Source of the DNA: Pseudomonadota bacterium
Lineage (GTDB): Bacteria > Pseudomonadota > Gammaproteobacteria > Burkholderiales > Rhodocyclaceae
Assembly (NCBI GenBank): GCA_026399515.1
Contig: JAPLQT010000054.1
Span: 36,473 to 100,472, forward strand
Length of the DNA: 64,000 nucleotides
Direction of reading: 5' to 3'
Shown here: in pieces, positions 24,692-33,950 of the stretch
Numbering within the stretch: position 1 is the first letter of the stretch
How the letters are laid out: each line of letters starts with the position of its first letter
Program-made: the position numbers and the translations under genes
The notes under the pieces: generated by a model
The model's database searches: none
What the model was told of the DNA's origin: nothing
The model's input: the letters and a program-made list of their open reading frames with translations, nothing else

Positions 24692-24767
24692 CAGGTCGAC
24701 CATTCGACGCCGCGCCAGGCTCGCGATTCCACCAGTTTGCGCGCTGTCTCCTTGAGATCCTTGCCGA
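24692..24767 (-). repeat. Relic gene tail repeated at 17818-17892
   Basis: The minus-strand frame reads GKDLKETARKLVESRAWRGVEWST and then stops (shown as a short overlapping tail; key residues KETARKL and AWRGVEW). About four in five bases match the relic at 17818-17892. It sits between the FAH and tannase stop codons and has no start. The parent gene is not in the window. Confidence 0.6.
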
Positions 24768-24829
24768 CGGTCGCCGCCGCAAGCCGTGGGTGCAGGTGGG
24801 GGGGATCAGGTCAGCGGCAAGCGGCCTGC

Positions 24830-26542
24830 TCAGGGCATGGAAGGCCGGCAAGCATAGCTTTCCGCGCGCTGCCGATCGCCGCCGACATAATGCGGATAAG
24901 CCGGATAGCGACACATCGGGCGCGCGGCGATCACTTCAAAAGGCGGCGTGCTTTGCTGCGCCACTTGCACCAGTTCACCCGGTGCCTGATTCTTCTCGAC
25001 CCAGTTGACCAACACTTCCAGCATGTCGACGCCCGACGGCGCACCGATGCCCATGTGGTCCGCGCCGGGGGTGACGTATAGCCGCAGGAAACTGTCGGCA
25101 ACCGGGGCGCCCATTTTCGCGACCACCGATTGATAGTAATCGATTCCGGCGTAGGGACTCTGGGCATAGTCCGCCATGTGTTCGCTGATGATCAGTTTGC
25201 CGCCGCGTGTCGCGAACGCGGAGAGATCCGGGTTGGTCGAATCCATCAATGCGGAGATTTCGCGGATGCGATTCGCATGAGCATCCGGATCGAACTTGCG
25301 CGGATCGAAACCGCCGTCGCGCGCGAAGAAATACTGCACTGCGCCGCTGCCATAGAGCCAGCCTCGGCTGCTGGTCGGTCCGGGCGGAGGTGTTGGCGGC
25401 GCACTGCCCGTCAGCCAACTGATCCAGCCGCCCACCGGTCCGCCGCCAGGCGCATTCTCGCCGCCCCGTCCCCACCCCGGGTAGCTTCGGACGCCATTCG
25501 CCAGCGGGAAGTTGAACAGATACGGCGCATGCATCGTTTGGACCGTCTTAACTTGCGCTTCGCTCAGGCACTTGTCGGTCGTAACCACGCCCGCCGCGCA
25601 GCGCAATTTGGTCACGTCGAAGACACGCCGGCAGCCTAGGTAATCGCTGACGACGCCATCGGCCACACCGTCGCGCTCATCGCACGCCGCAAGTACCGCG
25701 TCCTGCACCAGCTTGACCTGCTCTGGGCCCAACCAGCCATCGTCGAATTGGGCTGAACCGGCCCGCGCACCCGCCGCCTGCAAGGCGACCCAGTTGATCA
25801 CCGGCACCCGGCTGAAGATGCCGTCGAAATCGGCGGGGAAGCGTTGCGCCATCGTCAGGCCTTCGCGACCGCCCTCGGAACTGCCCATGAAATATAGCCG
25901 TTTGGGTGGCTTGGCATAGCGCCGCTGCATTAGGTCCACGGCGACGTCGCGCACCTTCTTGTAGGAAGCGTACGCAAAATTTTCGAGCGCCTCATCGTTC
26001 AACGCAAACGCTTGCAGCGGCACGTTCTGGGCATTCTGGTGCCCGGAGTCGGTGCCATAGGTCACGAATCCCCGCTTCAAGGGCGAAGGCAAGTCCGGAC
26101 GCGGTGACGGCGGCAACGAGAGTCCGCTGATCAACACGCCATTGAAACCGCCGCCGCCGAATTGCACCGAGGACCCGTTCCATTCGGACGGCAGATTCAC
26201 CTGGAAGCGGATCGGCGGCGCTTTAAGATCGACCGGAGCGATTGCCCCGATAACCCGGCAGTACTCCGGCACCGCCGGGATAACCGCAATTTCGGGTGGA
26301 GTCGGCGTGAACGGCGGCTTGGGCAACATCGCCAGCGGTGCGGCTGCCACGAGTTCCGCCGTTTCGATGTTGGCGCCGCGGCTGGGCCGTCCGATGGTCG
26401 ATGCGGGGATTGCCTGTTTCAGTTGGGTGCAGGCATCCGCGGCATTTGGAGCGGCGTGGGCGGTCAGCCAAGTCGCGCAGAGCATCAGCAGCGTGCTTGC
26501 CCTCAGCATGCCGGCGGCGCCAGCCAAGAATTGTTGTTTCAT
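24830..26542 (-). CDS. Tannase/feruloyl esterase family protein, secreted
   Basis: The 570-residue product has a signal peptide (LMLCATWLTAHA). The alpha/beta-hydrolase core carries the nucleophile motif GSSEGGRE (about residues 220-227), a variant of the usual GCSTGGR elbow. A candidate acid is in DERDGVADG, and the His is probably in GADHMG. Several cysteines could form the family's disulphides. Such enzymes cleave aromatic esters like feruloyl or galloyl esters. As the last gene of the activase-dehydratase operon, it may release the aromatic acid that the other enzymes process. Confidence 0.85.
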   Translation of the reverse strand: MKQQFLAGAAGMLRASTLLMLCATWLTAHAAPNAADACTQLKQAIPASTIGRPSRGANIETAELVAAAPLAMLPKPPFTPTPPEIAVIPAVPEYCRVIGAIAPVDLKAPPIRFQVNLPSEWNGSSVQFGGGGFNGVLISGLSLPPSPRPDLPSPLKRGFVTYGTDSGHQNAQNVPLQAFALNDEALENFAYASYKKVRDVAVDLMQRRYAKPPKRLYFMGSSEGGREGLTMAQRFPADFDGIFSRVPVINWVALQAAGARAGSAQFDDGWLGPEQVKLVQDAVLAACDERDGVADGVVSDYLGCRRVFDVTKLRCAAGVVTTDKCLSEAQVKTVQTMHAPYLFNFPLANGVRSYPGWGRGGENAPGGGPVGGWISWLTGSAPPTPPPGPTSSRGWLYGSGAVQYFFARDGGFDPRKFDPDAHANRIREISALMDSTNPDLSAFATRGGKLIISEHMADYAQSPYAGIDYYQSVVAKMGAPVADSFLRLYVTPGADHMGIGAPSGVDMLEVLVNWVEKNQAPGELVQVAQQSTPPFEVIAARPMCRYPAYPHYVGGDRQRAESYACRPSMP

Positions 26543-26576
26543 GATGATTGCCTCCTGTTATGAAGTCCACTGAAGA

Positions 26577-27347
26577 TCAATAACGATACCGGGTATCGAT
26601 GCGGTCGACAATCCGGGTCAAGGCAGCAAAAACGTCTCGGCCGGCGCCAAACTGCGGATCGAAATTGAGGGAATCGACCGCACACTTTTCAAGCACGGAA
26701 ACTGGAATTGCGGTGATCGCTCCCATCGACTGTGCCGCCAATTGCACCTCGCATGCACGGTTCAGCAGCCACATCAGAGAAAAGGCCTGGGGCAAGTTGC
26801 AGCCTATAGTCACGGGTCCGTGATTGCGCAGCAGCAGTACTGGTTTGCCTCCAGCACTGTCGAGAATGCGTATGCCCTCATCGCGATGCACGGTGATCCC
26901 TTCGAAATCGTGGTATGCAATCTTTCCATACAGTTGCGCCGCGTAGAAGTTGGAGAACGACAGGCCTTCCTTGAGGCAGCACACCGCTTGCGTCGCCGTC
27001 GTATGCACGTGCATGACGCAATGCCCTTCCGGCAACAATTCGTGAATCTTTCCATGGAAGGTGAACCCTGCTGGATTGATCGGCCAATCGGAGTTACCAA
27101 TAATATTGCCCCGTAGATCAACCTTGACCAGGTTGGAAGCGCAGACCTCCGAGTAATGCAGGCCGAAAGGATTTATGAGAAAGTGCGCTTCCGGTCCCGG
27201 AACTCGGAGCGAGATATGATTGTAGATCAGCTCGCTCCAGCCGAGATGGTCGAATATCCGGTAGGTCGCCGCGAGTTGGATACGGGCTTCCCATTCCGCT
27301 TCACTGAAGCGCGGTGGTCGTTCGTAGCTCTTGACGGTGTTGTCCAT
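26577..27347 (-). CDS. Class II aldolase/adducin family protein
   Basis: The 256-residue protein has the family features YNHISLRVPG, the zinc-binding pair HVHTTA and the later LLLRNHGPVTIG histidine. Members cleave or decarboxylate small hydroxyacids or phosphorylated sugars, and some act on aromatic hydroxy acids. No phosphate-binding pattern is obvious. It is in the leftward operon between the acyl-CoA synthetase and the tannase gene. Confidence 0.88.
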   Translation of the reverse strand: MDNTVKSYERPPRFSEAEWEARIQLAATYRIFDHLGWSELIYNHISLRVPGPEAHFLINPFGLHYSEVCASNLVKVDLRGNIIGNSDWPINPAGFTFHGKIHELLPEGHCVMHVHTTATQAVCCLKEGLSFSNFYAAQLYGKIAYHDFEGITVHRDEGIRILDSAGGKPVLLLRNHGPVTIGCNLPQAFSLMWLLNRACEVQLAAQSMGAITAIPVSVLEKCAVDSLNFDPQFGAGRDVFAALTRIVDRIDTRYRY

Positions 27348-27442
27348 TGCACTGTTCCTTAGGCTGGAAGACCCCGAGTTTAAGAGTCATGGCGTTGCGT
27401 TCCTCGGCACTCTGGCTAACCGGGCAGCCGATCACCCGGTCG

Positions 27443-29530
27443 CTAAATGCGGATACGGCCATCGACGACGGCTACCGAATCCGCGAACGCCATGATTGGG
27501 TTCAAGTCCATCTCCTGAATCATCGGCAAGTCAGTCAGCAGCATGGACAGGCGTTGGATCACTTCGACCAGCCCTCGTTTGTACACCGCTGGTTTGCCAC
27601 GGATGCCGTCCAATAGCGCCGCGCTCCTGATCGAGCTAAGCATGGCTTCAGCTTCCGAGCGACTGACCGGGGCCAGCTTGAAGATGACATCCTTGAGCAC
27701 TTCGACATAGATGCCGCCTAAGCCAAACATCATCATGTGCCCCAAATCTCGCTCGACGCTGGCGCCGACGATCAGTTCCTGGCCGCCGGGCATGAACTTC
27801 TGGATGAAGAACTTTAGTTCGCCCAGGTGTGCCAGGCGCGCCTGCATCTGGTCCAGCGTCGATCGCACGGCTGAAGCATCCGGTAGGTTGATGACCACCC
27901 CGCCCATGTCGCTCTTGTGATCGATGGCGGCACAATCGACCTTGACCACCACCGGATAGCCGATCTTGTCGGCAGCAGCAGCCGCCTCGGCTGATGTTGT
28001 TGCAACAGCCCAAGGTGCCACGGGAATTCCGTACGCTGAGAATATGCCGTAGACCTCCTGCGCTGAAAGGATGCTACGTCCGGCCGAAATCGCCGCATCC
28101 ACGATGCGCTTGGCCAGTCCGGCATCGACGTCGGGAAATACCCTAACCTCGCTCGCCGGACGCCGCTGGATTCGGCCAAAGCGCGCCAGCGCACCCAGCG
28201 CTCGGGCCGCGTCGCTGGGCAGCGCGCAACATGGAACGCCACCGTCGAGCAGGATGCGCTGGGTGACTTGGAAGCGCTCCTGAGAAAGATCGCTCATGAA
28301 GTTGCAGACGATAGGCTTGATTCCCTGCTGGCTAACCGCGACGATCTCGCGGGCAATAGCCTGGGTGTCGCTAAAGGAAGGCGTGACGAAGTTCATGAAT
28401 ATCGCGTCGACGCCGTCTTCGTCGATCAGCGTGTCGAGCGCGGCGCGAAAGTGGGCGGGGCTGGCTGTAGCCACGACATCGATGGGATTCTCGACGGCGG
28501 CCTGCGGCAACAGGGCGGCGCGCAACCTGGCGATGGATTTCTCCGACAGCAGGGGAACGTCCAGCCCTTCGGCGACCAGCACGTCGGTCGCGATGACCGC
28601 TGGCCCCCCGGTGTTGGTGACGATGCCGACACGATTACCCTTTGGAATAGGCTGGCTGGAAAACGCCATGGCCGCCCGGATCAGGTCCCCTTCGTCCGCG
28701 AACGATAGAACGCCGGTTTTCTCGAAGATCAGCTCGGTGGCTATATCGACGCCGGCCAGCGAGCCGGTATGGGAAGAGGCAGCCTTGGCGCCCTGCTCGG
28801 TGCGTCCAGCCTTCATCGCCAGAACCGGCTTCTTGCCAGCCACCTCGCGCGCGACTTGCAGAAACTCGCCGGGATTGGCGAAGCCTTCGGTATAAACGAC
28901 GATAGCCCGGGTCTCGGGATCGTTGCCCAGGTAACGCACGATTTCGGAGATCGAGACGTCGCAGGCGTTGCCATTGGACGCATAGATGCGCAACCCAACA
29001 CCGATATCCACCAGACCCTGCATGATCAAGCCGCCGACCCCGCCGCTGAGTGCCACGACGGAAACGTGGCCGGGCTTGGGAATCGTATTGGTGAAGTTGC
29101 AGTATGCATTCAGCGCCGGGTCGGTATTGATAATCCCTTGGCAATTGGGGCCGAGCACGCGCACCCCATATTTCCTCGCCTTGACCAGAAATTCCTGTTG
29201 AAGCGCGGCGCCCGCATCTCCCATTTCCTTGAAACCGGCGGAGTTGATGATGACCGCCTTGACACCCTTCTCGCCGCACTCCTGCATCGCTTGTGGCACT
29301 AGCTTACTGGGCAGAATGATGTGCGCGAGATCGACAGGACCGGGAATCTCGGCCAGGCTGCGATAGGCTTTGAGACCACGAATCTCCGGCGAATTGGGGT
29401 TGATCGGGTAGATCTCGCCTTTGTAACCGAAACGTTGCAGGTTGGTGATGACCGAATTGCCGATCGATAACTCTTTGGTCGATGCGCCGATCACCGCGAC
29501 CGAGCGTGGCCTGAAAAGTGTATCGAGCAT
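27443..29530 (-). CDS. Acyl-CoA synthetase (ADP/NDP-forming), fused alpha-beta type
   Basis: The 695-residue protein has an N-terminal CoA-binding domain (SVAVIGASTKELSIGNSV), succinyl-CoA-synthetase-like domains with the likely phosphohistidine in SSHTGSLAG, and a C-terminal ATP-grasp domain (YPVVVKVD, FGLGGIYVEVL). The family makes acyl-CoA from a carboxylic acid, ATP and CoA, or runs in reverse to yield ATP. It follows the dehydratase gene by one base, so it probably activates the acid substrate or recovers energy from the product. Confidence 0.9.
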   Translation of the reverse strand: MLDTLFRPRSVAVIGASTKELSIGNSVITNLQRFGYKGEIYPINPNSPEIRGLKAYRSLAEIPGPVDLAHIILPSKLVPQAMQECGEKGVKAVIINSAGFKEMGDAGAALQQEFLVKARKYGVRVLGPNCQGIINTDPALNAYCNFTNTIPKPGHVSVVALSGGVGGLIMQGLVDIGVGLRIYASNGNACDVSISEIVRYLGNDPETRAIVVYTEGFANPGEFLQVAREVAGKKPVLAMKAGRTEQGAKAASSHTGSLAGVDIATELIFEKTGVLSFADEGDLIRAAMAFSSQPIPKGNRVGIVTNTGGPAVIATDVLVAEGLDVPLLSEKSIARLRAALLPQAAVENPIDVVATASPAHFRAALDTLIDEDGVDAIFMNFVTPSFSDTQAIAREIVAVSQQGIKPIVCNFMSDLSQERFQVTQRILLDGGVPCCALPSDAARALGALARFGRIQRRPASEVRVFPDVDAGLAKRIVDAAISAGRSILSAQEVYGIFSAYGIPVAPWAVATTSAEAAAAADKIGYPVVVKVDCAAIDHKSDMGGVVINLPDASAVRSTLDQMQARLAHLGELKFFIQKFMPGGQELIVGASVERDLGHMMMFGLGGIYVEVLKDVIFKLAPVSRSEAEAMLSSIRSAALLDGIRGKPAVYKRGLVEVIQRLSMLLTDLPMIQEMDLNPIMAFADSVAVVDGRIRI

Positions 29531-29531
29531 T

Positions 29532-30773
29532 CTATTTCCTTTCCTGGAGCTGTTCGACGAAGGCTACGATGTTGGTCTTGGTCTGCTCGTCGGACACGCA
29601 ACGCAGATCGTTCAGGTCACCGGATAGAACCAGGGAAGGAATGCCGGTGGCGGCCTCTACGCGTTGCGGCAGGCCGTAACGGTTGTTGGAGTTGTAAGGG
29701 CAGGTCTTGGCGTCGTGGTAAATGATGCCGTCGATGCGATACTTCTCCAGCATGCCCTTAATGTATTGCTCCTTGTAGGCATCGGAGCGAACGATGAACA
29801 GCTCCAGATAGGCCTTGGCCATGCTGCGGATAGGGTCCTTGGCATCGAAGGAAGGGAAGATCCAGCTGCTGCAATAGGTCGACGCTAGCACGGTGGTACG
29901 CAGCGTGGCGAACAGCTCGGAATTCTGTCGCAGACGCCCCCAAACCGGCATGCCTTCCCAGTAGATGCGCAGGCTTTCTCCCTCGACCGCGGCCACGCCT
30001 GCATCGATTCGTTCCTCCAATTCGGCCAGCAGCACCTTGTAGTAGTCGATGGCTTCCTGCGTACCGCGCAGGCACACCGCGGGACCCATCTGGATAGTGC
30101 CGTCGAAGAAGGTGAGCGGACTGGGACTGGCCATCGCGGTCTCGAGTACCTTGCGCCAAAGTTCGCTGCACTCTTTCGAAAGCGCGACCGTATCGCGCAA
30201 CCGGTCCATGTCCAGCTTGTTGCCTGTGATCCCTTCCAACGTCGGAATCAATGCCTCGATTTGGCGGGTGACGTCGTCAATCTGGCCTTCGGTCACCTCA
30301 TTCACGTTCTTCGGCGAGGAGATGCCGATGGCGGGAACGCCCAACTCCTTGGAGTACCAGCTAAACCAGTCCTGAACATCGCGGCACTGATTGGTGTTAT
30401 AGACGAGGACATCGGGCTTGGGCACCGAGTCGATCCCTGGATACGCCTTGGTCAGCGGCGTGATCTTCTTCATCCAGGAACCGATATCCGCCGTCAGGTA
30501 GGAGCAGATGTCCGGTGAGTAACCGGAAGCGTTGGCAACTGGGATGAACTCGGTGGACATGCGCGTCGAACCAAGCATGGCGCCGTGATTTTCAGGGAAG
30601 TGCACGGCAAAACCCATGGCCCGCAGCAATTCGGCCGGCCCGACGCTGGTGCACCAGGCCACCTTGCGCTTGCCCGTTGTCGCCGCTTCATGCAGACCGT
30701 AGAAGTAGTCTGACATGATCTTGTTCATCAGTTCGGTCGCTCTTATCTTCCTGCGCATCGACTGCTCGGCCAT
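29532..30773 (-). CDS. 2-hydroxyacyl-CoA dehydratase / benzoyl-CoA reductase BcrB-type subunit
   Basis: The 413-residue product belongs to the HgdB/BcrB/FldB fold. It has cluster-ligand-type cysteines in VAWCTSVGPAELLRA, SPDICSYL, TNQCRDVQDW and AKTCPYNSNN. These proteins bind [4Fe-4S] clusters and carry out radical dehydration or reduction of CoA thioesters after ATP-driven electron injection. Known enzymes normally need two such subunits; only one is encoded here, so a homodimer or double-cubane-like arrangement is possible. The ribosome site is GAGGAG. The activase gene lies three bases upstream. Confidence 0.85.
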   Translation of the reverse strand: MAEQSMRRKIRATELMNKIMSDYFYGLHEAATTGKRKVAWCTSVGPAELLRAMGFAVHFPENHGAMLGSTRMSTEFIPVANASGYSPDICSYLTADIGSWMKKITPLTKAYPGIDSVPKPDVLVYNTNQCRDVQDWFSWYSKELGVPAIGISSPKNVNEVTEGQIDDVTRQIEALIPTLEGITGNKLDMDRLRDTVALSKECSELWRKVLETAMASPSPLTFFDGTIQMGPAVCLRGTQEAIDYYKVLLAELEERIDAGVAAVEGESLRIYWEGMPVWGRLRQNSELFATLRTTVLASTYCSSWIFPSFDAKDPIRSMAKAYLELFIVRSDAYKEQYIKGMLEKYRIDGIIYHDAKTCPYNSNNRYGLPQRVEAATGIPSLVLSGDLNDLRCVSDEQTKTNIVAFVEQLQERK

Positions 30774-30776
30774 GCT

Positions 30777-31619
30777 TCATTCTCCTCGGTTAGATTGGGT
30801 TTCGGTGGCCGCGCTTGCGGACAGGTGTTCGTCGCGGGCGTAGAGCGCCGCGCCCATCGCTCCCACGAGTTGGGGATGCTCGCAGAGCAGCACCGACCGG
30901 CCGATAATTTCGGCGGTCATTTCCACCATGTAGACGTTGTGCTCGACCACGCCACCGGTCATCACCACCCGCTCAGTCAGCGAATCCATTTCCAGGACCC
31001 GCCGGATCATCGAATAGAAGATGCCTTTGACGATATCGCTGACCGGCTTGCCGTGGCGGATGCTTTCAAGGACCTCGGTTGCCGAGAACACCGTGCAATA
31101 GCTGCCCAGCTTGATCATCTCCCGGGCTGCGCGCGCCAGATCGTTCATCTCCTCCAGGCTGACGTCGAGGCGAGCCGACATCTCCTCGAGGAAGGCGCCG
31201 GTTCCCGCCGCGCACTTGCGGTTCATCTTGAAGCCGAGGCGCTGACCCTCAGCCCCGACCTTGATTACCTTGTTGTCCTGGCCGCCGATATCGATGACGG
31301 TGATGGCCTCGGGGAAGAAGTGGTGGCCACCCCGGGCCAGGCAGCCGATTTCCGTCTTGTTGGCGTCAGTGACGAAACCGACGTTGCCCCGGCCATAGCC
31401 GGTCGCGATGGCGTGGGCGATGTCGCCGAACTCGGCGCCAGCCATTGCCAGGGCGGTGTCGAGGCAAAGCCGCGCTGTCTTGGAGAAATCGATGCCGGAC
31501 TTGCGGACCGCGTGGCCGAGCAACCGCCCGCTCTGATCGATGACCACAACTTTGCTCCGTGAAGAGCCCATGTCCAGGCCCACGAAAGCGGATGAAGTGT
31601 TTGTGCTTGCAGCACGCAT
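30777..31619 (-). CDS. ATP-dependent activase of 2-hydroxyacyl-CoA dehydratase (HgdC/BcrD family)
   Basis: ATG 31619 is chosen because GGTGGAG lies nine bases upstream; GTG 31634 is an alternative. The 280-residue ASKHA-fold ATPase has the phosphate loop GLDMGSSRSKVVVID, a second loop DIGGQDNK and GGVVEHN. The two cysteines that hold the bridging [4Fe-4S] cluster of the dimer are in KCAAGTGAFLE and SYCTVFSATEV. It would deliver low-potential electrons to the adjacent dehydratase subunit. It is the first gene of the operon, divergent from the LysR gene. Confidence 0.92.
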   Translation of the reverse strand: MRAASTNTSSAFVGLDMGSSRSKVVVIDQSGRLLGHAVRKSGIDFSKTARLCLDTALAMAGAEFGDIAHAIATGYGRGNVGFVTDANKTEIGCLARGGHHFFPEAITVIDIGGQDNKVIKVGAEGQRLGFKMNRKCAAGTGAFLEEMSARLDVSLEEMNDLARAAREMIKLGSYCTVFSATEVLESIRHGKPVSDIVKGIFYSMIRRVLEMDSLTERVVMTGGVVEHNVYMVEMTAEIIGRSVLLCEHPQLVGAMGAALYARDEHLSASAATETQSNRGE

Positions 31620-31764
31620 TTTCGAAATCTCCACCTCAATGATTGCTCAATACTGGCCGCCACTTTGCGCGTGCCCGTGAGCACCGCTAGGTGGTGCTCG
31701 ACTCGTGGTGGTCTTCTGTCCACTTGGCAATCCAATTATCTGAGTGTCTGTTACTTAGGACAAG

Positions 31765-31802
31765 TTAATAATAATTACATATAAGTTACATGTTATTATT
31801 AA
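31765..31802. promoter_or_regulatory. LysR-type operator between activase operon and LysR gene
   Basis: A perfect 10-bp inverted repeat, TTAATAATAA and TTATTATTAA, is separated by 18 bp in an AT-rich stretch. It lies 30 bp before the LysR start and about 145 bp before the activase start. A diverged copy with the same surroundings is at 34252-34315. Confidence 0.65.
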
Positions 31803-31832
31803 TACCCCTGAGCAGAATCCGCGACGAAGACC

Positions 31833-32765
31833 ATGTCCATCCCACGATTCACGGCCAAACAACTTGATGCCTTCGTCGCGGTGGCGGACCTGCTCAGTTT
31901 CGCCAGCGCGAGCGCCAGGCTGTCGCTCACATCGTCGGCCGTTAGCCAACTCATCGGCGAACTCGAAGAGGCAGTCGGCATTCGCCTCTTCGATCGCAGC
32001 ACTCGCAGGGTCAGCCTATCGGCGGCCGGACGTGAGTTTCTGCCATCGGCAGAGACGGTACTCAGGCACTTGCGCCTTGCGGAGAGCGCGGCATCAGATA
32101 TTCGCAACGGCGTAACGGGCTTGATACGCGTGGCCGCTCCACTCGTGCTTGCCGGCTATTTTCTGCCTCCTGCAATAAAGGCGTTTACCGAACGTCATCC
32201 TGGCGTCGTCGTACGAATTCGCGACGTGTCCGTTGAACAGCTAGAGGAAGTTGTCGCCATGGCGGATGCGGACATGGCAATCGGTCCAGATCGGAGCGCA
32301 AATAGTGATGTGACGCGACACGCGGTGTTTTCGAGCCCTTGGGTAGTCTGGTGCGCACCCGAGCATCCGCTTGCCGCCAAACGCACCATCACGTGGCGCG
32401 ACCTGAGAAATCAGGCATTGGTTGCAGCCAGTACGGACCACGAACGCACCGTGTCGAGGTTGCGCCAAGGCGCCAGCGAGGACTACTCGATAACGCCCAT
32501 CGACGTTGTGCAAAATATTTCTACCGCGCTTGGTCTCGCCGCTTCAAATCTTGCTGCGACGGTGTCCCCCGCCTACGTCAGCCCGCTTGCCACGTCGATG
32601 GGGCTGGTCATGCGCCGCATTCTCAAACCGGAAACAATGCGGCAAGTATCGCTGTACTTGCCGCTGCGGCGAACCGTATCGGCATCGACCTCGAGCTTCG
32701 CTGAATTCCTTCTCAAGTGGAAACCGGGATACGCGCAACGTGTGACCATAAGGTCCGGAATGTGA
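31833..32765 (+). CDS. LysR-family transcriptional regulator
   Basis: The 310-residue protein has the N-terminal winged helix (AKQLDAFVAVADLLSFASAS, in pieces; SSAVSQLIGELEEAVG; LFDRSTRRVSLSAAG) and a substrate-binding effector domain. It is transcribed away from the activase operon and shares a control region with it, the usual layout for a regulator of the neighbouring operon. The coinducer is unknown, perhaps the acid or its CoA ester. Confidence 0.92.
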   Translation: MSIPRFTAKQLDAFVAVADLLSFASASARLSLTSSAVSQLIGELEEAVGIRLFDRSTRRVSLSAAGREFLPSAETVLRHLRLAESAASDIRNGVTGLIRVAAPLVLAGYFLPPAIKAFTERHPGVVVRIRDVSVEQLEEVVAMADADMAIGPDRSANSDVTRHAVFSSPWVVWCAPEHPLAAKRTITWRDLRNQALVAASTDHERTVSRLRQGASEDYSITPIDVVQNISTALGLAASNLAATVSPAYVSPLATSMGLVMRRILKPETMRQVSLYLPLRRTVSASTSSFAEFLLKWKPGYAQRVTIRSGM

Positions 32766-32804
32766 TCGTGCGCGTCCCTGTCGCAAAGAACTTGGTCCGG
32801 CGTC

Positions 32805-33950
32805 TTAGATGGAAACGAGCTTGAAAGCGCCATTGTTTACCCGCAACAGGACGCGGGCTCGACGATCATGGCCATAGTGATTGGTCGGGCTCATATTGAA
32901 CACACCATGTACGCCGACGACTTCTTTCTCGCCCTCGATCGCGTCGCGAAGCGCAGCGCGAAACTCTACCGTTCCGGGCTTGGCTTTCATCTTGGCTATC
33001 GGGATGGCACGCGATGCGATTTCCCAAGCATCCCACACGTGGCCACCGAACGAGGACAAAGACCCGGCACCGAATTTGGCTTCGTAAAGCTTGCTGTATT
33101 CGGCACAGGCTTTCTTGGATGGATGCGAGTCAGGTAGTTGACTCCATTCAATCAGAGGGCCAGCGACCAGAATGCCGCCTTCCACGCTCTTGCCACCAAT
33201 CTTGAGGAAGGCCGGCGAGGGCGCGCCGTGCGTCTGGTAGATTTGACCCTTGTACCCGCGCTCCGCCAGGGAAATATGCGGCATTGCGGCCGGGGCGCCA
33301 GAGGCTACGACAAGAATGGCGTCTGGCTTGGCGGCAATCAGCTTCACGATTTGCCCGGTCACCGAGGTATCTGTCCGCTGAAAGCGCTCTATCGGCCCCA
33401 GGGTCACGCCGTATTTGCCGATAACCGCCTCCAGAGCCTTGATCCAGGTCTCGCCATATCCGTCTGAGTAGCCGATGAGTCCAAGCGTCTTCATGTTGTT
33501 GGCTTTCATATGCTCGAGGATGCCTTCGGCCATTAGGGAAAAGGGCTGCGGCACGGTGAAGGTCCATTTCAACCTTTCGCCGTCGGCCGAATTCGGTGCC
33601 AGTGCAATCAGCGGCGTCTTGGATTCGGCTGCGCCACCGGCAGCCGCGAGCACGGAGGGCGTTGTGCTACCCCCGATGATCAGGTCGACCTTGTACTCGT
33701 TAATCAGCTTGGAGACGTTGGTCACGGCGGCTGTGGGATCGGACGCTTCATCGAGGATGATCCAGTTGATCTTTTCGCCGCCGATACTGGTGGGCAGCAA
33801 CTCCGCCGTATTTTTCTGCGGACCGCCGAGTACCGCGGCGGAGCCCGTAGCCGACACGCTGACGCCGATGCTGATGTCGGCGAGTGCACCGCTTGTGCAG
33901 ATCAGCGAAATGATCAGGATCAGCGGCTTGATGGACAGTTTGGCTTTCAT
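32805..33950 (-). CDS. Branched-chain amino acid-type ABC substrate-binding protein, orphan
   Basis: The 381-residue protein has a signal peptide (LILIISLICTSGALA) and a LivJ/LivK-type periplasmic binding fold (IGVSVSATGSAAVLGGPQKN; DLIIGGSTTPSVLAAAG; GYSDGYGE). Such proteins in betaproteobacteria often bind aromatic acids or amides for uptake. No permease or ATPase genes are next to it. The ribosome site is GAGGAG. It converges with the LysR gene, and the duplicated control region lies about 300 bp upstream. Confidence 0.9.
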   Translation of the reverse strand: MKAKLSIKPLILIISLICTSGALADISIGVSVSATGSAAVLGGPQKNTAELLPTSIGGEKINWIILDEASDPTAAVTNVSKLINEYKVDLIIGGSTTPSVLAAAGGAAESKTPLIALAPNSADGERLKWTFTVPQPFSLMAEGILEHMKANNMKTLGLIGYSDGYGETWIKALEAVIGKYGVTLGPIERFQRTDTSVTGQIVKLIAAKPDAILVVASGAPAAMPHISLAERGYKGQIYQTHGAPSPAFLKIGGKSVEGGILVAGPLIEWSQLPDSHPSKKACAEYSKLYEAKFGAGSLSSFGGHVWDAWEIASRAIPIAKMKAKPGTVEFRAALRDAIEGEKEVVGVHGVFNMSPTNHYGHDRRARVLLRVNNGAFKLVSI

